Source: Candidatus Falkowbacteria bacterium RIFCSPLOWO2_12_FULL_45_13 (GTDB lineage Bacteria; Patescibacteriota; Patescibacteriia; Patescibacteriales; GWC2-42-12). Taken from it: a stretch of 33,181 nt of DNA. This document shows positions 1-7,893 of this stretch, piece after piece. How positions within the stretch are numbered: position 1 is the first letter of the stretch; the number at the start of each line of letters is the position of its first letter. The stretch is from assembly GCA_001778055.1 (NCBI GenBank), contig MFFY01000036.1, forward strand, positions 1 to 33,181, given 5' to 3'. Below the pieces are notes generated by a model. The model did no database searches, was not told where the DNA came from, and saw only the letters and a program-made list of their open reading frames with translations. Both the position numbers and the translations under genes were made by a program.

Positions 1-716
1 AGAATATTAATAAAAAATAAAATAATCGCCATTTCAAAGCTGACTAGCCAATTGGCTATGAATAACCGCCAGCCTCGTTTAAGCGCTTGACCGACCGTGG
101 ACTTATTGATTACCGCGTCAGCGATAGCGTACTTAGTGATAAAAGACATGATGATAGCCAGCGGAAAAGCCATGATCAAGGCTAAAATATAAAAAGGGTT
201 GGCGTTAAGGCTCCCCTTGATAAAAATTACCGGCAGGCTGATGGCAAAAAGCATTAGATAAACCGCGGCCTTAACTAAAATATTCAAAGTGAAAACCGGC
301 CAAAAATTTAACATGCCAGATTCCCAGCCGTCCCTTAAGGTGGACTTTTTCTGATTTAAAAGCGCGGCCGAATTGTTGACAATGGCCGCTTGCGAGACTA
401 TCACCAGCCAGACTAAAAACAGCAGCGCGGCCAAAGCCGCCAGAGCGAGAATTAAAACCATAACCATATTCAGGGTGTCGTATTTCAGCAAATTGCCGAT
501 ATTGGCGTAAGTTTTAAAACTAAACACGTCGGTTGAAGCCAGGCCTTGCCAGGCGGGAAACAACGCCCGCCCGGGGTTGCTGCCGGCGTTGTTAAATAAA
601 ATTTCAAATACGCCGCCGTTGCCCAAGAGCGCGGCGAAGATGCCGAGCCACCAGAGATATTTATTGCGCCAAGTTATTTTCCAGGCTTGTTTTAAAATAT
701 TTCGATAAAATGACAT
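1..716 (-). CDS. Multi-pass membrane protein, partial (3' end off the left edge)
   Basis: The frame is open from an ATG at 716 to the left edge (238 codons). The translation starts MSFYRNILKQAWKITWRNKY and is followed by several hydrophobic segments, including an Ala/Leu-rich span near residues 82-110 and two more near 145-190, so it is an integral membrane protein. A strong Shine-Dalgarno (GGAGGAGG) lies just before the ATG, and a sigma70-like promoter lies about 50 bases further upstream. The layout (short cytoplasmic start, WWLGIFAALLG helix, polar loop, then several helices) is like uncharacterised membrane proteins common in Patescibacteria. I do not recognise a catalytic motif and assign no function. 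The C-terminus is not in the window. Confidence 0.8.
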   Translation of the reverse strand, partial: MSFYRNILKQAWKITWRNKYLWWLGIFAALLGNGGVFEILFNNAGSNPGRALFPAWQGLASTDVFSFKTYANIGNLLKYDTLNMVMVLILALAALAALLFLVWLVIVSQAAIVNNSAALLNQKKSTLRDGWESGMLNFWPVFTLNILVKAAVYLMLFAISLPVIFIKGSLNANPFYILALIMAFPLAIIMSFITKYAIADAVINKSTVGQALKRGWRLFIANWLVSFEMAIILFFINI

Positions 717-766
717 AGAACCTCCTCCGTCGCTTAATTAAAGCGAAGCTAATTATTAATAATCTT

Positions 767-794
767 ATTATAACATAAAAATTTAAACTAACAA
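767..794 (-). promoter_or_regulatory. Sigma70-like promoter for the left-edge membrane protein
   Basis: On the minus strand, TTGTTA (789-794) and TATAAT (767-772) are separated by 16 bases. The predicted start of transcription is about 45 bases before the ATG at 716. It overlaps the downstream arm of the ftsH terminator. Confidence 0.5.
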
Positions 795-831
795 AATAGC
801 AACCCGCCGCCAATGGTTTGGTTGCTATTTT
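793..831 (-). terminator. Intrinsic terminator after ftsH
   Basis: A 12-bp perfect stem, AAAATAGCAACC with GGTTGCTATTTT, encloses a GC-rich loop. It begins 29 bases past the ftsH stop. T-rich flanks on both sides make it potentially bidirectional. Confidence 0.7.
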
Positions 832-859
832 TTGAATTCGGGGCTGGCGTCAATTAACC

Positions 860-2692
860 TTATGCCTCCGCTTTCGCCTTCTCGCCCACGATCTTTTCAA
901 ATTCCTCTTTTTCCAAAGTCTCTTTGGCCAAAAGCTCAACTACGGTCTTTTCCAGAAAATCGCGCTTAGCCTTAATAATACCTTTAGCTTTAAGCGCCGC
1001 CAGATCAATAAAATTAGAAATTTCCCGATCGATTTGCTCGGCTATTTTTTCGCTGTAATCCCGCTGTTCGTGGATCTCCCGGCCCAAGAAAATCATTTCC
1101 TCCTTATCGCCGTAAGTTCGCGGGCCCAAATTGTCGCTCATGCCGTAATCGGTAATCAGTTTTCTGGCCAAGCCGGTGGCGCGCCGCAAATCGGAGGTGG
1201 CTCCGGTGGTAACTTCGCCAAAGATTTCCTTTTCCGCGACGTAACCGGCGAGCAAAACGGCGATCTCCTCGACATATTCCGTCTTAGAATACATATGCTT
1301 GTCTTCCAGCGGCAATTTTAGGGTGTAGCCGCCGGCTTGGCCGCGGGCAATAATGGAAATTTTCTGTACCGGATCGGCCAGAGAAGAAAAATGGGCCACC
1401 AGCGCGTGGCCGGCCTCATGATAGGCCGTAATTCTTTTTTCTTTGCTGGATAAAATTCTCGATTTCCTTTCCGGTCCCATCATGACTTTCTCAATGGATT
1501 TAAAAATATCTTCCAGGCTGATTATTTTACGATTTTTCATGGCCGCTAAAATCGCGGCTTCGTTTAACAGGTTGGCCAGATCCGCGCCGGTAAAACCCGG
1601 CGTCCTTTCGGCCACTCTTTTAAGGCTGACTTCTTTAGACAGCGGCTTCTTTTTGACGTGCACTTTTAAAATCGCCTCGCGATCGGCTAAATCCGGCTCA
1701 TCCAAAATAACCCGGCGGTCAAAACGGCCGGGCCGGAGTAGCGCCGGGTCTAAGACATCCGGCCGGTTAGTGGCCGCGATGACGATGATATTGGTGTTAG
1801 GATCAAAACCGTCCATTTCCACCAGAATTTGGTTTAGGGTTTGCTCGCGCTCATCATGGGAGCCGCCCAAACCCGACCCGCGCTTGCGGCCGACCGCGTC
1901 GATTTCGTCTATAAAAATAATGCAGGGCGCGCTTTTTTTGGCCTTGCGGAATAAATCCCTAACGCGGGAGGCGCCCACACCGACGAACATTTCCACGAAT
2001 TCAGAGCCGGACAAACTAAAAAACGGCACCTCGGCTTCGCCGGCCACGGCCCGGGCCAGCAATGTTTTACCCGTGCCCGGACTGCCTAACAGCAAAACTC
2101 CCCGCGGAGTGCGCGCGCCCAGCTCGGAAAATTTCTGCGGATTTTTTAAAAACTCTACCACTTCTTTTAATTCTTCCTTGGCTTCTTTAACCCCGGCCAC
2201 TTCTTTAAAAGTCACCTTGTCTTTAAATTCCCGGCCGATTTCTTTGGCTTGAGACTGGCCGAACATCATCGCCTTAGAATTCGCGCCCTGAACCGAACGC
2301 AGCATAAAATAAATAAAAACGCTGATCAGCAAAAAAGGAATTAAGAACGGCAAGATCGCGCCCAGCCAATAGTTAAGGCCTTCATCGCTTTTAACTTCAA
2401 TCTTAATGCTCGCGACTTTAACCGGATCAAGATTAAAATTCTTAACGATTTGCGAGAAAGTGTCGCCGATTTCTTTTTTTACCACCTCGGTCTGGCCTTG
2501 TTTTAAGGTTACTTGCATTTCACTGCCCGCGATTACGATTTTTCCCACTTCCTGATTATTTATTTGAGCCACCAAAGTATCAATGCCCACGATTTCGCTC
2601 TTTCGGCCGGCGCCGGAAAAAAAACTGAAAACCGCGGCGATTAACAAAAAAGTCGTAAAAAATATCAAAAAATTTTTAATTAAGCTTTTCAT
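860..2692 (-). CDS. ftsH: ATP-dependent zinc metalloprotease FtsH
   Basis: This is a membrane-anchored AAA+ protease that extracts and degrades membrane and short-lived cytosolic proteins. With the start chosen here it is 610 residues. An N-terminal helix (about residues 4-25) and a second helix (about 110-130) bracket a short extracytoplasmic domain. The Walker A GSPGTGKT is near 203, Walker B IIFIDEID near 258, and the second region of homology near 308-327 has the arginine fingers of RPGRFDRR. The zinc motif HEAGH is near 425. Length and order are normal for the family. The frame stays open to an ATG at 2770, but the extra 26 residues are polar, precede the membrane helix and lie in an inverted-repeat leader, so I chose ATG 2692 (MKSLIKNF). 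No Shine-Dalgarno is visible. The upstream neighbour is rpsA; a hairpin terminator follows the gene. Confidence 0.97.
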   Translation of the reverse strand: MKSLIKNFLIFFTTFLLIAAVFSFFSGAGRKSEIVGIDTLVAQINNQEVGKIVIAGSEMQVTLKQGQTEVVKKEIGDTFSQIVKNFNLDPVKVASIKIEVKSDEGLNYWLGAILPFLIPFLLISVFIYFMLRSVQGANSKAMMFGQSQAKEIGREFKDKVTFKEVAGVKEAKEELKEVVEFLKNPQKFSELGARTPRGVLLLGSPGTGKTLLARAVAGEAEVPFFSLSGSEFVEMFVGVGASRVRDLFRKAKKSAPCIIFIDEIDAVGRKRGSGLGGSHDEREQTLNQILVEMDGFDPNTNIIVIAATNRPDVLDPALLRPGRFDRRVILDEPDLADREAILKVHVKKKPLSKEVSLKRVAERTPGFTGADLANLLNEAAILAAMKNRKIISLEDIFKSIEKVMMGPERKSRILSSKEKRITAYHEAGHALVAHFSSLADPVQKISIIARGQAGGYTLKLPLEDKHMYSKTEYVEEIAVLLAGYVAEKEIFGEVTTGATSDLRRATGLARKLITDYGMSDNLGPRTYGDKEEMIFLGREIHEQRDYSEKIAEQIDREISNFIDLAALKAKGIIKAKRDFLEKTVVELLAKETLEKEEFEKIVGEKAKAEA

Positions 2693-2721
2693 TAGTTTTA
2701 ATTCTTTAATTATGTAAAGAT

Positions 2722-2883
2722 TAGACTTGTTGCTTAATAAGATTTCGTCGCGAAATGAAGAAATTTCCAACGAAAAATTAGAAAAGCGACGATGTTTATA
2801 GACTAATATAAGCAGAGGAGCTTTTCTTATTTTGCAGCGGAAATTTCAAATTACAGCAGAAAGATTATTAAGCAACAAGTCTA
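2722..2883 (-). repeat. 162-bp imperfect inverted repeat in the ftsH leader
   Basis: The outer arms (2722-2740 and 2865-2883) are a perfect 19-bp inverted repeat. Inner pairs follow: GAAATTTCC at 2760-2768 with 2839-2847, and about 14 bp around 2774-2787 with 2820-2833 (one mismatch). The whole unit can fold as one long interrupted hairpin. It starts 30 bases upstream of the ftsH ATG and abuts a promoter-like sequence, so it may be transcribed as the ftsH 5' leader. Alternatively it is a MITE whose ends carry a TA dinucleotide. This accounts for most of the gap between ftsH and rpsA. Confidence 0.75.
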
Positions 2884-2911
2884 TTGTATAATACTATAAC
2901 TTATTTTGCAA
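2883..2911 (-). promoter_or_regulatory. ftsH: Candidate ftsH promoter
   Basis: TTGCAA (2906-2911) and TACAAT (2883-2888) are spaced by 17 bases on the minus strand. Transcription would start near 2876, at the outer edge of the inverted repeat, giving a structured leader of about 185 nt. Confidence 0.5.
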
Positions 2912-2929
2912 CCTTGCCTTAAAAAAGTC

Positions 2930-2997
2930 TATCGCAAAATTTTAAAAAGCTGAACTTTCTCGGCCGAGAAAGTTCAGCTTTTTAAAATTTTGCGATA
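2930..2997 (-). terminator. Perfect 68-bp palindrome, probable rpsA terminator
   Basis: Two 34-nt arms are exactly complementary with no loop, centred on CGGCCG at 2961-2966. It starts 9 bases past the rpsA stop. On the minus strand a CTTTTTTAA tract follows three bases after the arm, as expected for an intrinsic terminator. Arms this long are far beyond what termination needs. Confidence 0.75.
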
Positions 2998-3005
2998 AGC
3001 CCTGG

Positions 3006-4457
3006 TTATTTTTTCTTTTTCTCGGTTTTTTCTCTTCCGCCAGAGGCGCCGTGCCCGCCGGCCGGCCGGCCGGCGAGGTAGGCAGGCAGGGATCCGCTTG
3101 GAGCGGATTTCACTTTTACTGCCGCTCCTTTTTCCTTCTTGGCCTTTTTAACTTTGGGCTTTGCCATGGCGGCGCCGCTGGAGGGTGTCTCTGCCAGAGC
3201 TTCAATTTTTTTGATCGCGCCGGCTTTTTCTTCGGCGCCGGCGGCGCTCGCCTTGGGCTCTCTAGATAAAGCGGCTTCAAAGGCCGGCTTTTTCTCCGCC
3301 TCCGCCGCTGTCTTGTCTTTAGCCGAAATGGCCAAGCCCAAACGATGATCTTTGGGCTCAATGGAGACCACGGTGAATTCCTTTTTTTCGCCGACTTTGT
3401 AGGCTTCATTGATTTTCTGCCCGGCCGCGAGTTCCAGTTGACTGATATGCGACAGGCCGTGGATATCTTTGTCCAATTCAACAAACAGGCCGAAAGGATT
3501 AATTTTTAAAATAGTGCCGGTAACGCTTTGCCCGACCTGATATTTTTTCTCCACCTCGCGCCAGGGGTCAGCCAGAAGTTTTTTAACCGATAAAAATATC
3601 TTTGAGCCCTCAATGGAAATAATTTCGGCCCTGACCTTGTCTCCGACCTTGAATAAATCAGAGGGATCGTCAATTCTTTGCCAAGCCAATTCGCTGATAT
3701 GGATTAAACCTTCCAGATTTTCACCAAAGTTCAAGAAGACGCCGAAGTCAGTCAAAGCGGTGATGGCACCGCTAACCACGCTGCCGACCCGATATTTGGA
3801 AATAATGTCTTTTTGCTTTTCCTGCCAGGCCTCTTTTTCGCTGACAATCAATTTTTCGTCCGGTTCGTCCAGGGTCATGACTTTAACTTCAAAATCAACG
3901 CCGATGAAAGATTTCAGTTTATCCAAAATTTTGCCTTTATCGCCGCCGTTGACCCTGGGGTAATTTTCCGGCGCCAATTGCGAAACCGGCAAAAATCCCT
4001 GAATTTGGGCGAAACTAACCAGCAATCCGCCCTTGTTGGCGTCGTTAATCCTGACCTTCAATATTTTCCTGTTATCATAAGCGTCAATCAGGGTGCTCCA
4101 GGCCTTCTGCTGGCCCGCGCTCCTGAATGACAATTCCAGTTCGCCATTCTCGTTTTCTTCTTCAATAATCGTGGCCTCAACTTCATCCCCCGACTTCAGG
4201 TTGGCGTATTCCTCGGCTTCAAAATAAAGTTCGCGGCCACGGACCACGCCGGTGGTTATGCCGCCCACGTCCAACTTAACCTCGGCTTTAGAAGCGGCCA
4301 AGACCGTACCCTTGACGATATCGCCGGCCACCGGAATTTTTATGTTTTCCTTATCCAATAATTTTTGAAATTCCTCCCGGCTGGCCGGGTCATGGTTCAA
4401 CTCGTCCGGGTTGAACGGCTTCTGGATACTATTATTCTTTTTTGTTTCTTCGGCCAT
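3006..4457 (-). CDS. rpsA: Ribosomal protein S1-like protein with four S1 domains
   Basis: This is an RNA-binding protein expected to help the 30S subunit capture mRNA. Four S1 (OB-fold) domains are visible at about residues 43-113, 130-207, 223-292 and 308-379. The last two are the most canonical (TDFGVFLNFGENLEGLIHIS and NPFGLFVELDKDIHGLSHIS). E. coli S1 has six domains; shorter forms are common elsewhere. Residues 381-483 are a Lys/Ala/Glu-rich disordered tail whose end derives partly from GC-rich repeats and finishes in a run of lysines. The start ATG at 4457 has only a weak GGA upstream. A promoter and a hairpin-rich leader precede it and a 68-bp palindrome follows. Confidence 0.93.
   Translation of the reverse strand: MAEETKKNNSIQKPFNPDELNHDPASREEFQKLLDKENIKIPVAGDIVKGTVLAASKAEVKLDVGGITTGVVRGRELYFEAEEYANLKSGDEVEATIIEEENENGELELSFRSAGQQKAWSTLIDAYDNRKILKVRINDANKGGLLVSFAQIQGFLPVSQLAPENYPRVNGGDKGKILDKLKSFIGVDFEVKVMTLDEPDEKLIVSEKEAWQEKQKDIISKYRVGSVVSGAITALTDFGVFLNFGENLEGLIHISELAWQRIDDPSDLFKVGDKVRAEIISIEGSKIFLSVKKLLADPWREVEKKYQVGQSVTGTILKINPFGLFVELDKDIHGLSHISQLELAAGQKINEAYKVGEKKEFTVVSIEPKDHRLGLAISAKDKTAAEAEKKPAFEAALSREPKASAAGAEEKAGAIKKIEALAETPSSGAAMAKPKVKKAKKEKGAAVKVKSAPSGSLPAYLAGRPAGGHGASGGREKTEKKKK
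3035..3110. repeat. GC-rich repeat fragments inside the rpsA 3' end
   Basis: TTCCGCCAGAGGCG at 3035-3048 is half of the perfect palindrome found inside ileS at 27402-27435. Next to it are CCGGCCGG runs and GGCAGGCAGGG, similar to the repeat at 18444-18502, and a small ATCCGC/GCGGAT hairpin. These encode the Gly/Ala/Pro-rich end of the S1 tail. Confidence 0.6.
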
Positions 4458-4585
4458 ATTTTGTTCCGATTTTTATCCGAAAATAAAAAAACTTTTCTAA
4501 CCTCCCGCCGCCGTCCGGCGGTCAAAGGAAGCCCCTCGGTCACCTTATACCGAAGGTTTAATTATAGGTGCTTATTTAATTGTTT
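4458..4585 (-). promoter_or_regulatory. rpsA: Hairpin-rich 5' leader of rpsA
   Basis: About 125 nt lie between the predicted transcription start and the ATG. Two hairpins are visible: CCTTCGGT with ACCGAGG (about 4534-4556) and CCGCC with GGCGG (about 4506-4520). S1 genes can be autoregulated through leader structure in other bacteria; here that is only a suggestion. Confidence 0.4.
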
Positions 4586-4589
4586 TACT

Positions 4590-4617
4590 ATTATACACTA
4601 TTTGATAATAATTACAA
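4590..4617 (-). promoter_or_regulatory. rpsA: Sigma70-like promoter for rpsA
   Basis: TTGTAA (4612-4617) and a consensus TATAAT (4590-4595) are spaced by 16 bases on the minus strand. Confidence 0.6.
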
Positions 4618-4659
4618 GGCCTTGTTTTGCCCTTGTTTTGCCCACCAACCTTTTTATTT

Positions 4660-6111
4660 TCACCACAACTTTTTTCCAGTAGGTACCGGCCTATCTCCTG
4701 GCGTGACATATTGACCTCCCTCGTTCATTGTCTTGCTCTGCCTTAAAAAAGATACTGTGCCGTCTGGTAAGAGGTAATGCCCGGGAGAACAGGCCATAAT
4801 GTCTTGCTCTTTTTTATTTTCATCATGCTCCATATTCTTGGCGCGCCCGGAAAAATAAGATATTTTGGGCTGTCGCTTTATAAACCATTTGTCATAATCT
4901 GGGCTAGCTTGCTTTATTGCCTCCTTAAACATATTGGCGAAATCGTCGTTACCATGTAGAAGTATTTCGGGTCGAAGTGGTTGTAGCGTTCGGCAGACAT
5001 TCACCATGTCTGACATATATTGTTTGGGATTTTTTCTCGCCCGTACTTCGTAGGGACTGACTGAAATTCTTACCCTATCCAAAAACTCTCCTCCCTTTTT
5101 TACTATCTTTTCTGCCGCGCCTTGCGCGACTGAATCCGGCTGATACCAGCCGGCAGTAGTAATATGTATTCTCCGCTTCTTTGACGCCAGGACTTCTACT
5201 ACGTCGCCATAATCTGCCGGAGAACCGTCGCTATGTAAAAATTTATTATCGCGATAGTCAAAGGGGTCGCTATCGTTATAATTCATAATGCTAGAAAAAA
5301 ACTGTGAGGTAGTAATAGGAAAACCAAGTCCTTTTACATAATCAGTTACAAATAACTGGTTGCCGTCGCGATAGTCGCCCATAGGTCCATTGACAAACGC
5401 AAGAAGTTCCTCGGGAGTTTTTTTAGCACCCCTAAAATATTCAATCAACACCGGGTAGCTGGGCACCATTTTAATAAGCAATTCATTGATCTCACGAACC
5501 GTTTGGGGATTAAAGCCGCGGCCCCGTAAACCAAGAGCCTTAGCCAGCGCCGTCCGCGCGTCCCACTCACCGCCCGTAGAAGAATCGGCTTTAAAGCGGT
5601 CATCATGCATAAACGATGTGTCAATTTTAAGTTGAGCACCAAGGTCATGGCAAAACTTTATCCAATCTTTCTCAATAAGAGCCTCTCTTCTTCGCATCCG
5701 TTCGCCAATTTTAAGCACGGCTTGGAACGGCATGGTTTGCACCTCTCGTGAAGTGTCCGCGGCGCAGAAAGTGCACTGATGGCGGCAGCCTTTGGTTGTT
5801 TGAACCACGGCCAAGTGCGCCCCATATAATTCTTTTTCTTCCGCCGGTTCCAGTTCCGCCAATCCGGAAAAATATTCTCCATGAGGATTTTCCACGGTCG
5901 GCAGTTCCCGCGGGTCCATCCTTAAACCAGCGGCAATTTTTCCCGCCACTTCTTTTCCCTTCGCACTCAAAGGAAAATGAGGCGTAAGCAACGGCCGCGC
6001 CAGTTTGACGCATAGGTCTTCCGCCGCTTTTTTGTCCGCATTTTCTGACACCAAAACATCGGCGCCGACTTTCGGTTTTAGCGGTTCACGATGTTTAAAT
6101 TCAAATCCCAT
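4660..6111 (-). CDS. Radical SAM protein of unknown function
   Basis: The protein has 483 residues. The radical SAM cluster motif CX3CX2C is at C109, C113 and C116 (KGCRHQCTFCAADT), so it should bind a [4Fe-4S] cluster and S-adenosylmethionine. About 100 residues precede the motif and about 370 follow, enough for a full TIM barrel plus extensions. There is no SPASM-type Cys cluster at the C-terminus. The last 60 residues contain ACSPGHYLLPDGTVSFLRQ, which looks like a substrate or SAM-side element I cannot assign. The gene starts 37 bases after the stop of the upstream small gene, so the two may be co-transcribed. I cannot name its reaction. The start ATG 6111 has no Shine-Dalgarno. Confidence 0.85.
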   Translation of the reverse strand: MGFEFKHREPLKPKVGADVLVSENADKKAAEDLCVKLARPLLTPHFPLSAKGKEVAGKIAAGLRMDPRELPTVENPHGEYFSGLAELEPAEEKELYGAHLAVVQTTKGCRHQCTFCAADTSREVQTMPFQAVLKIGERMRRREALIEKDWIKFCHDLGAQLKIDTSFMHDDRFKADSSTGGEWDARTALAKALGLRGRGFNPQTVREINELLIKMVPSYPVLIEYFRGAKKTPEELLAFVNGPMGDYRDGNQLFVTDYVKGLGFPITTSQFFSSIMNYNDSDPFDYRDNKFLHSDGSPADYGDVVEVLASKKRRIHITTAGWYQPDSVAQGAAEKIVKKGGEFLDRVRISVSPYEVRARKNPKQYMSDMVNVCRTLQPLRPEILLHGNDDFANMFKEAIKQASPDYDKWFIKRQPKISYFSGRAKNMEHDENKKEQDIMACSPGHYLLPDGTVSFLRQSKTMNEGGQYVTPGDRPVPTGKKLW

Positions 6112-6148
6112 ATTGATGTAAAATTATTTATGATATCTAATATTTTAC

Positions 6149-6613
6149 CTATTCCGTAAATAAAGTTGGTTTGATTTGTTTCAAATACCCCATGCAGTCG
6201 GCCCATTCGCTGGCCGGGCCGGTCAGGTCAAAAACCAGAACCAGGCCGTTATAGGGAACGATAACCCTGCCATCGCTTTCCGTTCCCGCATCAGCCTGCT
6301 TCGCGATTATGTTATAATGCTTGGCCGGGCAAGTTTTCTTGCCGTCCTCTTCGCGGTAAAATTCAAGATTCCTGGCTCCCGCGGTTTTAAAGCCTCGGGG
6401 CAGGTTGAAGCCGTAGCCCATAACCACATTATCCACGATTAGCCGGCCATCAGCGGCTTCGGTCACGGCATAAGGCGAAGCCTGATGCACGATTTGAGCG
6501 CTGATCCAGTCCGCGCTTTCCTCTCGCACTAAAGCATACCAAATAATAAAAATACTAACTAAAGTTGAGAGAAATAAAACGGTAATTTTTATAGAATAAT
6601 CGGTCTGATACAT
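6149..6613 (-). CDS. Small membrane-anchored hypothetical protein
   Basis: The protein has 154 residues from ATG 6613; a TTG two codons earlier is also possible. A hydrophobic segment at about residues 8-27 (KITVLFLSTLVSIFIIWYAL) forms a signal anchor. The rest is a soluble extracytoplasmic domain with two Cys residues, C97 (KTCPAKHY) and C142 (WADCMGYL), that could form a disulfide. No family is recognised. It lies just upstream of the radical SAM gene in the same direction. No Shine-Dalgarno is visible; a strong hairpin (6631-6675) lies in its leader. Confidence 0.7.
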   Translation of the reverse strand: MYQTDYSIKITVLFLSTLVSIFIIWYALVREESADWISAQIVHQASPYAVTEAADGRLIVDNVVMGYGFNLPRGFKTAGARNLEFYREEDGKKTCPAKHYNIIAKQADAGTESDGRVIVPYNGLVLVFDLTGPASEWADCMGYLKQIKPTLFTE

Positions 6614-6630
6614 AAGCAAAGCATGTTTGT

Positions 6631-6675
6631 CTTCGCCAAGAGTCCCCCGCTAAAATTTAGCGGGGGACGGCGAAG
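6631..6675. repeat. Palindromic element upstream of the small anchored protein
   Basis: The inner 13-bp arms GTCCCCCGCTAAA (6642-6654) and TTTAGCGGGGGAC (6656-6668) pair perfectly, and outer CTTCGCC (6631-6637) pairs with GGCGAAG (6669-6675). No U-tract follows on either strand, so I class it as a repeat and not a terminator. Confidence 0.65.
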
Positions 6676-6727
6676 CCATGGCCGACAGTGCTAAAGTCAT
6701 CCATATTATAGCAATATTTATCCAAAT

Positions 6728-6748
6728 AAAAAAGGCGCTGCACGCGCC
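6728..6748 (-). terminator. Intrinsic terminator of the DsbA-like gene
   Basis: On the minus strand GGCGC, loop GTGCA, GCGCC is followed directly by TTTTTTATTT. It lies about 100 bases past the stop of the lipoprotein gene. Confidence 0.7.
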
Positions 6749-6781
6749 CCTGATATTTGCCCTGTTAAAAAAATATAATAA

Positions 6782-6832
6782 TAGAACTTACGCGGTTGAA
6801 AAACCTCCGTTCAGTCAACCGCGTAAGTTCTA
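6782..6832. repeat. Palindromic repeat, copy 1 of the TTACGCGGTTGA family
   Basis: A perfect 18-bp stem (TAGAACTTACGCGGTTGA with its complement at 6815-6832) has a 15-nt loop reading CTGAACGGAGGTTTT on the minus strand. A diverged copy in the opposite orientation is at 11851-11896. Confidence 0.8.
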
Positions 6833-6850
6833 AATAGGGTAAAATTAATT

Positions 6851-7804
6851 TTATTGCGGCGTGGCGCATCCGGCCGCGGCGTTGCTATTACTGACGCCGG
6901 CGCCGAATCCGGCCGCCGGAGAGACGCTGGATAACTGCTTGGAGCATTCGGCCGGTTTATTATTGAAAGCCGCGCAAATGCCGGCTAAATAACTTGCCGC
7001 GTCCCTGCCGGCATCGGACTGAACCCCGTTGATCACTAAAGTCGGGCTGCCCTGCACGCCATAACTCTGGCTTAAATCAGAATCGGTTTTATAATAATCT
7101 TTTGACTTGGCGGCAAGGCAGCTCGCCAATTTGATTTTATCAATCCCGGCCTGGGTCTGACAGATGCTGGTATCGCCTTGCTCGGTGAAACATTTTAAAT
7201 AATTATAATATTTGGCGGTTTGCTGCTCGCGCAGGCAAACTTGAGCATAGGTTTCCTGATTTTCCTTGTCGCCATGCATGAAATAATGGACGAACCTGAC
7301 CTTGGCGTCAATCTTATCGCCTAAAGCTTCAAAGGCGGGAATGATGCCTTTTTCCGCCTGCAAACCGTAAGGGCAATGAGTCATAACGAATAATTCAACC
7401 TTTGGTTTATCGGTTTTTGGCACATTAGCGGTCGGCGCAACGGCTTGAGAATTATCCGCCGAAGCCGCTGCCGTCGCTTGTTGGGCGGCGTTCTCCTGGG
7501 CGAAAGTTGCCATATCAAGGCCGCTTTGAAAAAATTTCCCGCCGTCCTTGGTCATATATGAAGTATAGTCCTTGCCGCTGACGTTTAAATTAATATTGTA
7601 GACATCGCCCTCCAAAATCGCGTTTTTAACCGTGGCCTTGATGTCTGACGGCAATAAATTTTCGTTAATAAATTTTTCCGCCGCCGCCTTGGCTTCTTCC
7701 GGGCTAAGAATTTTCCTGGCCTGCTGATCAATCTTGGCCAGCGGAATGGCGCAGCCGCTTACCAATACAGCCAAAAATAGGCTTAAAATAATTATTTTTT
7801 TCAT
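6851..7804 (-). CDS. DsbA/thioredoxin-like lipoprotein
   Basis: The protein has 317 residues. MKKIIILSLFLAVLVSGC is a lipoprotein signal peptide with the acylated Cys at 18. Residues about 33-100 form a small alpha/beta domain (SPEEAKAAAEKFINENLLP). A linker rich in Ala/Gln (105-133) leads to a thioredoxin-fold domain (about 135-285). The active-site region is MTHCPYGLQAEKG (C144), with a Gly where the second Cys of CXXC would be. The cis-proline loop is GVQGSPT near 250. Further Cys residues at 190, 205, 215, 229, 277, 287 and 313 may form structural disulfides. It is probably an extracytoplasmic thiol-disulfide or disulfide-binding protein. It has its own promoter and terminator and looks monocistronic. 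Confidence 0.85.
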   Translation of the reverse strand: MKKIIILSLFLAVLVSGCAIPLAKIDQQARKILSPEEAKAAAEKFINENLLPSDIKATVKNAILEGDVYNINLNVSGKDYTSYMTKDGGKFFQSGLDMATFAQENAAQQATAAASADNSQAVAPTANVPKTDKPKVELFVMTHCPYGLQAEKGIIPAFEALGDKIDAKVRFVHYFMHGDKENQETYAQVCLREQQTAKYYNYLKCFTEQGDTSICQTQAGIDKIKLASCLAAKSKDYYKTDSDLSQSYGVQGSPTLVINGVQSDAGRDAASYLAGICAAFNNKPAECSKQLSSVSPAAGFGAGVSNSNAAAGCATPQ

Positions 7805-7831
7805 GTTTTTAAAAATTAATCTTATTTAGAT

Positions 7832-7860
7832 AGAATAACAAATTATCTTTAACAAGTCAA
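7832..7860 (-). promoter_or_regulatory. Sigma70-like promoter for the DsbA-like lipoprotein
   Basis: TTGACT (7855-7860) and TATTCT (7832-7837) are spaced by 17 bases on the minus strand, about 28 bases before the ATG at 7804. Confidence 0.65.
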
Positions 7861-7893
7861 AAAAAATCTGCCTAATCAGTAACAGCCGCTTTA

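Noticed and set aside
2693-2770. 26-residue N-terminal extension of FtsH
   Set aside because: It would add polar residues before the membrane signal and lies in the inverted-repeat leader. MKSLIKNF fits the family start.
4660-6111. This radical SAM gene as the partner of the Memo-AMMECR1 fusion
   Set aside because: It is 8 kb away in a different unit, and its long N-terminal region does not look like the AmmeMemoRadiSam enzyme, whose motif lies nearer the N-terminus.
6631-6675. Hairpin as a terminator
   Set aside because: The stem is strong, but no U-tract follows on either strand, and a better terminator lies at 6728-6748.
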